Shown in pieces: positions 36,035 through 43,354 of a stretch of DNA of 64,000 bases. The notes under the pieces were generated by a model, which had not been told where the DNA came from, ran no database searches, and saw nothing but the letters and a program-made list of their open reading frames with translations. Source of the stretch: Desulfobacter latus. Lineage in GTDB: Bacteria > Desulfobacterota > Desulfobacteria > Desulfobacterales > Desulfobacteraceae. The stretch is from contig NZ_JACADJ010000015.1 in assembly GCF_013389365.1 (NCBI RefSeq), forward strand, positions 1-64,000. The letters run 5' to 3'. The translations under genes and the position numbers were made by a program. Position 1 is the stretch's first letter; each line of letters begins with the position of its first letter.

Positions 36035-38566
36035 CTACAACGGTTTCGGCTCCTGGCGCAGATCGGGCAGGGGGCCGGGTTTTCGTTTCCATGAGCTGAA
36101 CAGTCCAGAACACACGGCCGTCAGGACGACTGCGGCGTAGAACACACCCATCATCTGGATGCCGGAAAGGTTAAACGCACTGCCGCCGGTGTAGATCAGA
36201 CAGGCCGTGATAAACCCTAAGGTGGTGGGAAAAATCATTGAAAAGACCATCCATTTGTATGAACCGGTCTGTACCTTGATCATGATGGTTGTTGCCAGAC
36301 AGGGCGGGTACAGGGCAAAAAAGACCATAATGGCCAGGGCGTGCAGGGGAGAGAATCCTCCCTCTCCGGCCTCGGCCTCCATACGGTCTTCAAGGCTTTT
36401 GTTTTCATCAGCCCCCTGCTGATATAGAACACCAATGGTAGCCACCGAGGATTCCCGGGCCGCAAAGGAGGAGAGAATGGCCACATTGATCTTCCAGTTG
36501 AATCCGGCCCACTGGGTAACAGGTTCCAGGGAACGGCCCACCATGCCAAGGACGCTGGTTTCAATCTGTGCTTCCTTGATTTGGCGGCGCAAGGATTTAC
36601 GCGTGGAGAGCAAGCCGCGCAGGGCCTTGTTTACTGTTTTAGCGTCTTTATCCTTTTTAGGCTTGAGGAATTTAAATTGTTCCGGGTAACCGGCTTTGAA
36701 TTTAGCGGACAAGGCCTTGGACGATTTTGCCCCTTTTGTGATCAGGCGTGCGCTTTTAAAATCGTTGTACAGATTGATCATTGACACCAGGGCGGCTTCA
36801 TCCTTGAACCGGTCCGCATATTGGGTTTTGGCGATCTTGTTTTGAAACATGGCCACGGCTTTGGTTATTTCGCCATCAAAATGGGCCTGCTTTTCATCGG
36901 AAATGCCCGGGAACTGAAGCAGGGTAAATACGCAGATGGAGACGGCCATCACAATGGAACCTACCTTTTTGATGTACTGCCAGGTCCGTTCAATGGCCCG
37001 CTGCCCCACGCCGAACAGCGTTGGGGGGTGGTATTTGGGCAGTTCCATGACAAAGGGGGCGGTTTCCATAGATTTGAGCAGTGTGGCAGTCAAAAGTTTG
37101 GCCACTAACAGGGCGACAAAAATAGTCACTGTGGATAAAAAGAGCATGGCCCAGGATTTGTACGGGGCAAAAAATACATTAATGAGCAGGGTATAGAAGG
37201 GAATTTTTGCCAGACAGTTCATATAGGGTACTGTGAGGATGGTGGCCATCCGGGACCGCTCGTCCGGTATCCCCTTGGTGGCCATCACCCCGGGTACGGC
37301 ACACCCCCCGGCAAACACACCGCCCAGGATATAGGGCAGGGTGGACTGACCGTGGAGACCAAAGGAGTGAAACAGTTTGTCCAGGATAAAGGCGATCCTG
37401 GCCATGTATCCGCTGTCTTCAAGAATGGCGATGAGGGAAAACAATATCAAAAAAATGGGGATATAGTTGAGAAGGGCATTGGCCGAATCCACCATCCACA
37501 ATCCCATGGACCGGATATACGGATCTTCCAGGATACCGGCCGCGGGCAGCACGCCGGCAATCATGGCCCGCAGTTTTGCTAAAATGGGCCACCAGTAAAC
37601 CGTAAGCTCATACCCCTTGACAATGGAAAGTTGATAAATCACAAATACTGTGGCAATGAGGAAAAAGGGGGCGGCAAACCGATTCAGGACTATTTTATCA
37701 ATGGTTTCGGAGACCCGGTCCCGGCCCTCCTTGGTTTCCGTGACGCAGGTGCCGATGATCTCTGTGGCCAGACGATCCCGGCAGCCCACCATGTAGTCCG
37801 GGACATTCATGTAATGCTTTTCTTCAAAGTCCCGGCGGACCCCGGCGGCCGTTTTTAGTTCTTTGCAGTCTTCCCCAAGATGTTCACCGACAATACGCTC
37901 GGCTTCGCTGTCTCCCTCAAGGAGTTTGACAGCCAGCCACCGGGTGGGGTAGTCTTCGGCCAGTTTGCATTTATCTAACTGATTTTTAAGGCTGTTTAAA
38001 GCCGGCTCAAGTTCTTCATAGCTGATGCGAAGGGGATTATATGCTTTACGGTTCGCCGTATCCAGAATAGCATCTCTCAATTCCGTCTTGCCCTGGCGTT
38101 TGCGGCCTATTGTAGGAATGACGCTTACGCCCAGGCAATGTTCCAGAGCAGCTACGTCCACATGGGTTCCGTTGCGTTTGGCCACGTCCATCATGTTCAG
38201 GGCCACCACAACGGGAAACCCCATTTCCAGCACCTGGAAGGTGAAATAAAGGCTGCGTTTCAGGGAAGAGGCATCCACCACATTGGTAATGACATCAGGC
38301 TTTTCTGAAATTAAAAAATCCCTTGCCACCCGCTCTTCAAGGGAAAAAGAGGTCAGGCTGTAAGTGCCGGGAAGATCCACAAGTTCCACCCGAATTTCAC
38401 GGTGGCGGTAGTAACCGGTTTTTTTATCCACGGTGACACCGGGGTAGTTGGCAATGTGCTGGTTGGCCCCGGTAAGCATGTTAAATGTGGTTGATTTTCC
38501 GGCGTTCTGCTGGCCGGCCAGGCCCACCAAAAGTTTTTTCGGACCGGCTTCAGGGGTTTCATTCAT
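36035..38566 (-). CDS. feoB: Ferrous iron transporter FeoB
   Basis: An 843-residue ferrous-iron permease with an N-terminal G domain. G1 is GQQNAGKST (most FeoB proteins have GNPNSGKT), the switch region is ANYPGVTVDKKTG, G3 DLPGTYSL and G4 NMMD. A helical domain follows, then the membrane part with the Gate motifs (YILGGVFAGGCAVPGVMATKG and the later SSFAARESSVATIGVLYQQG). The stretch at about 545-650 between membrane helices is a long charged insert, which makes the protein larger than the usual 700-780. FeoA lies 28 bases upstream on the same strand. Expression is probably iron-controlled, but no clear Fur box was found. Confidence 0.95.
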   Translation of the reverse strand: MNETPEAGPKKLLVGLAGQQNAGKSTTFNMLTGANQHIANYPGVTVDKKTGYYRHREIRVELVDLPGTYSLTSFSLEERVARDFLISEKPDVITNVVDASSLKRSLYFTFQVLEMGFPVVVALNMMDVAKRNGTHVDVAALEHCLGVSVIPTIGRKRQGKTELRDAILDTANRKAYNPLRISYEELEPALNSLKNQLDKCKLAEDYPTRWLAVKLLEGDSEAERIVGEHLGEDCKELKTAAGVRRDFEEKHYMNVPDYMVGCRDRLATEIIGTCVTETKEGRDRVSETIDKIVLNRFAAPFFLIATVFVIYQLSIVKGYELTVYWWPILAKLRAMIAGVLPAAGILEDPYIRSMGLWMVDSANALLNYIPIFLILFSLIAILEDSGYMARIAFILDKLFHSFGLHGQSTLPYILGGVFAGGCAVPGVMATKGIPDERSRMATILTVPYMNCLAKIPFYTLLINVFFAPYKSWAMLFLSTVTIFVALLVAKLLTATLLKSMETAPFVMELPKYHPPTLFGVGQRAIERTWQYIKKVGSIVMAVSICVFTLLQFPGISDEKQAHFDGEITKAVAMFQNKIAKTQYADRFKDEAALVSMINLYNDFKSARLITKGAKSSKALSAKFKAGYPEQFKFLKPKKDKDAKTVNKALRGLLSTRKSLRRQIKEAQIETSVLGMVGRSLEPVTQWAGFNWKINVAILSSFAARESSVATIGVLYQQGADENKSLEDRMEAEAGEGGFSPLHALAIMVFFALYPPCLATTIMIKVQTGSYKWMVFSMIFPTTLGFITACLIYTGGSAFNLSGIQMMGVFYAAVVLTAVCSGLFSSWKRKPGPLPDLRQEPKPL

Positions 38567-38594
38567 TGTTTATTTCTCTGTATTCATGGGTAAA

Positions 38595-38861
38595 TTAGTC
38601 ACATTCGACCTCAATGAGGTCGGCTTCAGAATTTCTCAGTGCGACCTTATAATTGGCCACATAGCATTCAATAGGATCGCCTAGGGGGGCTTTGCGGATC
38701 ACCTCAACTTCAGTTTCCGGGACAAATCCCAGGTCCAAAAGGCGTTGACGCACCGCGCCTTTGGCATGGTGGCAGCGGATTTTGGCTCGCTGTCCGGGTT
38801 TGATCCTCTTGAGCATGCAGCAGTTTTCTCCGCAGTGCCTTCTTCTTTTAGGTCCTGGCAT
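38595..38861 (-). CDS. feoA: Ferrous iron transport protein FeoA
   Basis: An 88-residue cytoplasmic SH3-like protein needed for FeoB function. The core reads IKPGQRAKIRCHHAKGAVRQ then LLDLGFVPETEVEVIRKAPL. An N-terminal extension carries a cluster of Cys, His and Arg (KRRRHCGENCCML) not found in short FeoA proteins. GGAGGT at 38866-38871 fixes the start at 38861; the in-frame TTG further up is less likely. It is directly upstream of feoB. Confidence 0.92.
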   Translation of the reverse strand: MPGPKRRRHCGENCCMLKRIKPGQRAKIRCHHAKGAVRQRLLDLGFVPETEVEVIRKAPLGDPIECYVANYKVALRNSEADLIEVECD

Positions 38862-38995
38862 GTTTACCTCCAATAATTTAGTTTATAAAAAAATACTTAA
38901 TTAAATATACTGAAATATGAATAGTTACAACAATTGATTTTGGGTATATAAAAAAACTATGCCATGTCTAAGAAATTAGTATTTGATGGTTTTAT

Positions 38996-39174
38996 TTAAC
39001 ACTACAGCGACACTTAAAATGTATAGATAAGCTTTATTAAATCTGCTATCACGACAGCAACACTTTCAAAAATCCTCCCGTTTAAAAAGAATTTTATAGC
39101 TTTAAGTCAGCTATAATGCGTTGATTTGCCGAAGCTTTTTGCGGAAATAAGACAAAGTGTCGCTGTCGTGTTAA
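38996..39174. mobile_element. 179-bp MITE-like element with 20-bp terminal inverted repeats
   Basis: The left end TTAACACTACAGCGACACTT and the complement of the right end TTAACACGACAGCGACACTT match at 19 of 20 positions. A third, inner copy of the end sequence (TCACGACAGCAACACTTT, 39049-39066) is in direct orientation to the left end. A 7-bp stem TATAGCT/AGCTATA (39095-39115) lies near the centre. There is no ORF and no obvious target-site duplication. It sits between feoA and the upstream hypothetical gene, inside the presumed operon. Confidence 0.6.
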
Positions 39175-39205
39175 GGGAGATCCCTTTATGGAAAAACTTA
39201 TGGGC

Positions 39206-39589
39206 TTAATTGAGGGGTATCGTTTTTTCCTGAGAGAAGACCGCTTGGCTGACTGCGGATAGACTGGAACTGCTGAGAATTTTAAGAGGTGTTTTGTGCT
39301 GATTACAGAGCTTTATTTGCTGATCATCCATGCCGTCAATGATTTCCATCCATTTCTTTGCCCGGCTCCGAATGAAATTGTTCACCTTTTCGGACACCTT
39401 ATTCCGTTCGTGGAGCTTGGACATAATGATCTGGTGGTATTCGTAAGATTTGAGCCCGGAAACATTATAACCGCATTTTTTCAGGATATCCCTGTGTTTT
39501 TCAACGCTGAGAATGGCACCTGCCACCGGACATTTGAAATGGGATTCAATTTCCCACATGTTTGAAAACTTAGAAAAATTTCCGGACAT
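39206..39589 (-). CDS. Hypothetical protein upstream of feoA
   Basis: A 127-residue soluble protein of no recognised family. A strong ribosome site (GGAGGT seven bases before the ATG) supports it as a real gene. The N-terminal half has FKCPVAGAILSVEKHRDILK then KCGYN and YEYHQIIMSKL, with two cysteines, and the rest is helical with many Lys and Glu. The tail is Ser-rich (SSSSLSAVSQAV). It lies between the Cys-rich micro-ORF and the MITE-like element in front of feoAB, all on the minus strand. A function in iron handling or regulation is only suggested by position. Confidence 0.65.
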   Translation of the reverse strand: MSGNFSKFSNMWEIESHFKCPVAGAILSVEKHRDILKKCGYNVSGLKSYEYHQIIMSKLHERNKVSEKVNNFIRSRAKKWMEIIDGMDDQQIKLCNQHKTPLKILSSSSLSAVSQAVFSQEKTIPLN

Positions 39590-39684
39590 ATCGTTTACCT
39601 CCGTTTTGTTGGGTTGTGATGGACGGCCGGCTCCGGTTCAGTCGTCTGTCTTAAAACCTTCGGTCGGCCATCGCTTTGTTCAGG

Positions 39685-39792
39685 TTAGGCTGAGGCTTTG
39701 TGCGTGATATTGGTCTTGGCTTGGCGGCATCGGCAGTTTTTGCAATCGCCGGTGCATTTATGTTTTTTTTCGTGATGAAAATTTGACTCCAT
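39685..39792 (-). CDS. 35-residue Cys-rich peptide heading the feo cluster
   Basis: A micro-ORF MESNFHHEKKHKCTGDCKNC continues RCRQAK and ends HKASA. Cysteines are at 13, 17, 20 and 22, a CX3CX2CXC pattern, preceded by two adjacent histidines and a third. AGGAG six bases before the ATG is a good ribosome site, and a consensus promoter lies at 39849-39877. The peptide could bind Zn2+ or an Fe-S cluster and might sense or chaperone iron for the feo genes that follow, but this is inference. It is too short for most gene finders. Confidence 0.6.
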   Translation of the reverse strand: MESNFHHEKKHKCTGDCKNCRCRQAKTNITHKASA

Positions 39793-39848
39793 TGTGTACT
39801 CCTGATTTAATGATTTATATTTGTTTGGAATAACTAACTTTTGAGTAT

Positions 39849-39877
39849 TTTATAAATCACCATTAAAAGTTTGTCAA
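39849..39877 (-). promoter_or_regulatory. Sigma-70-type promoter for the Cys-rich peptide/feo cluster
   Basis: On the minus strand, TTGACA (39877-39872), a 17-base spacer and TATAAA (39854-39849). The predicted start is near 39842, leaving a 50-base leader. The nearby GCCTCC/GGAGGC hairpin (39900-39924) and the AT-rich interval to 40166 separate it from the divergent porin gene. Confidence 0.65.
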
Positions 39878-40023
39878 GACTAAAACAAAATATTTATTGG
39901 CCTCCTGTGGTCTTCAAAGGAGGCTAAGCATATATCGCTTTTTATTTTTCAATATGGCTTGACAATCTCTTTTGTTTATGAAAAAAGATCGAATTAAAAA
40001 ATATTAGGTAATAATAATTTTAT

Positions 40024-40050
40024 TTGATATTTATAAATTATTAATATCAA
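40024..40050. promoter_or_regulatory. AT-rich inverted repeat upstream of the porin gene, possible operator
   Basis: TTGATATT (40024-40031) and AATATCAA (40043-40050) form an 8-bp dyad 117 bases before the porin ATG. Position between two iron-related units suggests an iron-responsive operator, but it does not closely match the classical Fur box. Confidence 0.3.
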
Positions 40051-40166
40051 CTTATTGATTTATATTAAAATTACAAGTAACGCTTTTGCTATTTACTTAT
40101 GTATGTATCAATAACGATGTGCTTCCATTAACTTTAAACCATGTTTTATTATTTTAAGGAGAAAAG

Positions 40167-41288
40167 ATGAAAAGAACAAATTTTGTATTGGGCCTGATCA
40201 CAGCTTTAATGGTGGTTTTTATTAACACGCTTCCCGGATTCTGCGCATCAAATGTTGAACTGGCGGAACGGATCGAAAAACTGGAACAAAAAGCCGGAAC
40301 GGCAACCGGAGATTATCCTTTGGGGAAAATCTCTGAGTGGGTGACTATTTCCGGGGCCATTGAGATCGAATCCGGCTTTGCCTCCCATGATGATGCGGCA
40401 GACACCGATGAAAGCGACATCAGCCTGGCAACCGCCGAGCTTGGTATTGAAGCAGAACCCCAGGACTGGCTGACAGGTTTTGTGCTTTTCAGCTGGGAAG
40501 ATGAGGATGACAAAGTTATTGTCGATGAGGCCCATATCACTCTGGGTGCCACCGACGATATTCCCTATTACCTGTCAGCAGGTAAACTTTATGTTCCCTT
40601 TGGCACCTTTGAAACCATGATGATTTCAGATCCCATTACTCTGGATATTGGTGAAATTGTTGATAATGCGGCACAGGTTGGTATTGAGGTCCATGGTTTC
40701 CAGGCCGCCGCCTATGCCTTTAACGGTGATGTGGATGAGGCAGGTAATGATGATACCATTCAGAGCGTTGGATTCTCCGCCGGGTATGCCATGGAAACAG
40801 ACAGCGTCTCCTTTGACCTGGGAGCGGACTGGATCAGCAATATCCTTGAATCCGGTACTCTCAGCGATGCCATTGCCGGCGTGGACCTTGACGAGTATGT
40901 GCCTGGGCTTGCCGTTCATGCCGTTTTTAATTTCGGTCCATTCTCTCTCATGGGGGAATATGTAACCATGACGGATGATGCAAAGGCTGTTGGCGGAGGT
41001 GTTGTTGTTGAAAAATTATCTGCATACGCCCTGGAAACCGGGTATACGTTTGATGTCTCCGGTTTTGAAACTACCGTTGCCATTGGTTACCAGGCCAGTG
41101 ATACGGACAATGCCGGTGCCTATGACGATTTCCCTGAATCAAAAATTCTGGGCGCCGTTGGGGTTGGCATCACAGACAGGCTTTCAGTCGCCTGTGAGTA
41201 TTCAAAAGCTGAAAACTACGCTGCATCAGAAGGTGGCGACGGGGATGAAATTGACACCTTCACCATCCAGTTGGCTTTTGAATTTTAA
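40167..41288 (+). CDS. LbtU-family siderophore porin-like outer-membrane protein
   Basis: A 373-residue outer-membrane protein. A signal peptide (ending GFCA) is followed by a short coiled-coil segment (ELAERIEKLEQKAG) and then a beta-barrel of alternating strands ending in LAFEF, the terminal Phe typical of barrel assembly. GKISEWVTISGAIEIESGF, DWLTGFVLFSWED and YYLSAGKLYVPFGTFE match the LbtU siderophore-receptor porin family, named for Legionella LbtU. The protein is very acidic. An AAGGAGAA site precedes the ATG. Its position next to the feo cluster fits iron acquisition. The substrate could also be a different small solute. Confidence 0.8.
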   Translation: MKRTNFVLGLITALMVVFINTLPGFCASNVELAERIEKLEQKAGTATGDYPLGKISEWVTISGAIEIESGFASHDDAADTDESDISLATAELGIEAEPQDWLTGFVLFSWEDEDDKVIVDEAHITLGATDDIPYYLSAGKLYVPFGTFETMMISDPITLDIGEIVDNAAQVGIEVHGFQAAAYAFNGDVDEAGNDDTIQSVGFSAGYAMETDSVSFDLGADWISNILESGTLSDAIAGVDLDEYVPGLAVHAVFNFGPFSLMGEYVTMTDDAKAVGGGVVVEKLSAYALETGYTFDVSGFETTVAIGYQASDTDNAGAYDDFPESKILGAVGVGITDRLSVACEYSKAENYAASEGGDGDEIDTFTIQLAFEF

Positions 41289-41304
41289 TTCGCCTGCCTT
41301 GCCG

Positions 41305-41341
41305 CCAATGGGTAAATATTCCAAGTATGCTCCCATTGGCG
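41305..41341. other. Inverted repeat after the porin gene
   Basis: GCCAATGGG (41305-41313) and CCCATTGGC (41333-41341) form a 9-bp stem with a 19-base loop, 16 bases after the stop. There is no T-run. It may be a weak or factor-dependent terminator. Confidence 0.45.
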
Positions 41342-41431
41342 CCGCACAAGATCACTGCATGTCAGCGTTTTTACTGGTACCATTCCTTTATTAAATTTAT
41401 CAGAAAGGGAAATAGGGCATTGTTAACGGGA

Positions 41432-41791
41432 TCAGGCTAAAAGCGTCTCTGCTATCGGCGTGCAACCCGGCATCATAAAAATCGGTTTAATAATATTATG
41501 TGCGGCCAGGCAATCTAGTATATCCATAGCATTGCCGGTGACAAAGGCGAACATACGGATTCTGTTTTCAACGAGCCGGGTCGCATAGGTTTCCGAGATT
41601 GCCCCGCAAACCAGGGCAGAGACTTTTTCACGGTTTAAAAGCGTTGCCAAACCTAGGATATCGTTCGGTTGAAAAGATTCATATTTTTTATTATGAATAC
41701 TTTGATTTTCAATATCTGCAATTAAAAGGGTTTTTGCTGCGTCAAACACAGGAGAGACCCGGTTTCCCCAAGTGGTAATCGCAATTTTCAT
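41432..41791 (-). CDS. NifX/NifB-C (MTH1175) domain protein
   Basis: A 119-residue single-domain protein of the dinitrogenase iron-molybdenum cofactor biosynthesis family. It has the N-terminal MKIAITTWGNRVSPVFDAAK (family form VSPxFGRAxxF), a central ALVCGAISETYATRLVENRI with a Cys, and a C-terminal PIFMMPGC. Members bind metal-sulfur cofactors (NifX, NafY, NifB C-terminus), and the orange-protein family of sulfate reducers binds a Mo-Cu-S cluster. A sigma-54 promoter lies about 45 bases upstream, and a sigma-54 activator gene is the next gene upstream. This arrangement resembles the sigma-54-controlled orp genes of Desulfovibrio, but the cofactor here is unknown. Confidence 0.85.
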   Translation of the reverse strand: MKIAITTWGNRVSPVFDAAKTLLIADIENQSIHNKKYESFQPNDILGLATLLNREKVSALVCGAISETYATRLVENRIRMFAFVTGNAMDILDCLAAHNIIKPIFMMPGCTPIAETLLA

Positions 41792-41835
41792 AATGATCTC
41801 CTCCTCTTAGAAATTTTTTTTGCGAACATTAAAAA

Positions 41836-41851
41836 TGCAAAGGCTGTGCCT
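41836..41851 (-). promoter_or_regulatory. Sigma-54 (-24/-12) promoter of the NifX-like gene
   Basis: On the minus strand AGGCACAGCCTTTGCA matches the consensus TGGCACG-N4-TTGCA at all positions of GGCAC and TTGCA, with the GG and GC dinucleotides 10 bases apart. The transcription start would be near 41826, about 35 bases before the ATG. The activator is probably the product of 41988-43331. Confidence 0.75.
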
Positions 41852-41987
41852 TAACACACACAAGGGAAACAACAGCGCCAAATCCCCACCGGGCTTGCAT
41901 CCTTTTCCAGCGGCAGATCCTGGGGATATCGTTATTGTTGCAAAAAAGAGACTTGTAAACGGTTTCCGGTTGCACGGATAAACTCTT

Positions 41988-43331
41988 CTATAACCGGATT
42001 CCCAGTTTTTTAATACGCCTGAACAGGGTACTTTTGTGTATCCCTAGATCCCGGGCGGCTGCATTCCGGTTATTGTTGTTTCGTTTCAACGCGTCTGTGA
42101 TCATTTTGATTTGTGCGGCGACCACCGGGTTTTTATGTTCACCGCTTTCCGGTCTTGATTCGGCTGCAAGCGACGGCGGCACATGCGCCATGGTGATGAA
42201 CTCTTTGGCGCACAGGACAAAGGCATGTTCAATGATGTTTTCAAGTTCTCTGATATTTCCGGGAAAATCATGGGCCATGAATGCGGCAAGCACCTCAGGG
42301 GAAAGTCCCTGGATATTTTTATTCCGGCGCAGGTTCAACCGGGAGATGAACTGATCCACCAGATAGGGAATATCCTCCATTCTATGGCGCAGGGGGGGCA
42401 GGGAGATTTTAATAACATTAATGCGGTAATAAAGATCCTGACGGAATTCATTGTTCTCCACCATGTTTGTCAGGTTTTTATTGGTGGCGGCGATAATTCT
42501 GACATTGGATCGCTCTTTGGTTATGCCGCCAAGGGGGGTGTATTCGCGTTCTTGGAGTACCCGCAGCAACCTGACTTGAAAGGCCGGGCTTGTGTCTGCA
42601 ATCTCATCAAGAAATATGGTTCCATTGTCTGCCAGGGCAAAATGGCCGGGTTTGTCTTTTACGGCATGGGTGAATGCCCCTTTTTTATATCCAAACAGTT
42701 CCGACTCGAGCAATGTGTCCGGCAGGGCCCCGCAGTTAATTGCCACAAAAGGGCAATTTTTTCTGTGGCTGGTGTTGTGAATGGCCTTTGCCATTAACTC
42801 TTTTCCGGTACCTGTTTCTCCTTCGATCAGAACAGATGAATCACTTTCAGCAATCTGGGGAAGGATATTGAAAATATTTTTCATGGCACTGGCGTTACTC
42901 ACCATGTCCTCTACCCGGACCCCTCCGGTCAGTTCCTTTCTTAAGGCTTCCACCACGGAATGGTCCTTGAAGGTTTCCACCCCACCCAGAACGTCACCAT
43001 TTTTATCAATAAGCAGGGAGGTTGATGCAGTTATGGGGATTTTTTTTTGCCGGCTGTTAATAATATATGCGGAACTCGATACAAATGGTTTGCCCTGATC
43101 CATTGTTTTTTTAAGGGCACATCCCTGTTCACACATGTTGGAGCGAAAAACATCCCAGCAATGGCAACCTATGGCATCCTGCCTGCGGATGCCGGTAATC
43201 TCTTCGGCCGCTCTGTTAAATGAGGTGATCTTCCAATTGTAGTCAATGGTAAATACCCCGTCTGAAATTGAATCCAGGATAATCTTTGTGGTGTCTTTGT
43301 CTAACGGGGCGTTTTTATCGTTTTGGTGCAT
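41988..43331 (-). CDS. Sigma-54-dependent transcriptional activator with Cys-rich PAS domain
   Basis: A 447-residue enhancer-binding protein. The N-terminal PAS domain (about 12-125) holds a cysteine cluster CHCWDVFRSNMCEQGC, a feature of anaerobe activators that may bind a redox cofactor or Fe-S cluster. The AAA+ domain (about 145-370) has Walker A GETGTGKE, Walker B GTIFLDEIAD and the R-finger region. The sigma-54-contact loop reads GAFTHA instead of the near-invariant GAFTGA. The C-terminal Fis-type helix-turn-helix is RNAAARDLGIHKSTLFRRIK. It lies 196 bases upstream of the NifX-like gene and its sigma-54 promoter, on the same strand, and is the best candidate regulator. Confidence 0.92.
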   Translation of the reverse strand: MHQNDKNAPLDKDTTKIILDSISDGVFTIDYNWKITSFNRAAEEITGIRRQDAIGCHCWDVFRSNMCEQGCALKKTMDQGKPFVSSSAYIINSRQKKIPITASTSLLIDKNGDVLGGVETFKDHSVVEALRKELTGGVRVEDMVSNASAMKNIFNILPQIAESDSSVLIEGETGTGKELMAKAIHNTSHRKNCPFVAINCGALPDTLLESELFGYKKGAFTHAVKDKPGHFALADNGTIFLDEIADTSPAFQVRLLRVLQEREYTPLGGITKERSNVRIIAATNKNLTNMVENNEFRQDLYYRINVIKISLPPLRHRMEDIPYLVDQFISRLNLRRNKNIQGLSPEVLAAFMAHDFPGNIRELENIIEHAFVLCAKEFITMAHVPPSLAAESRPESGEHKNPVVAAQIKMITDALKRNNNNRNAAARDLGIHKSTLFRRIKKLGIRL

Positions 43332-43354
43332 ATCGGAGAATCCATGAATCGTTT

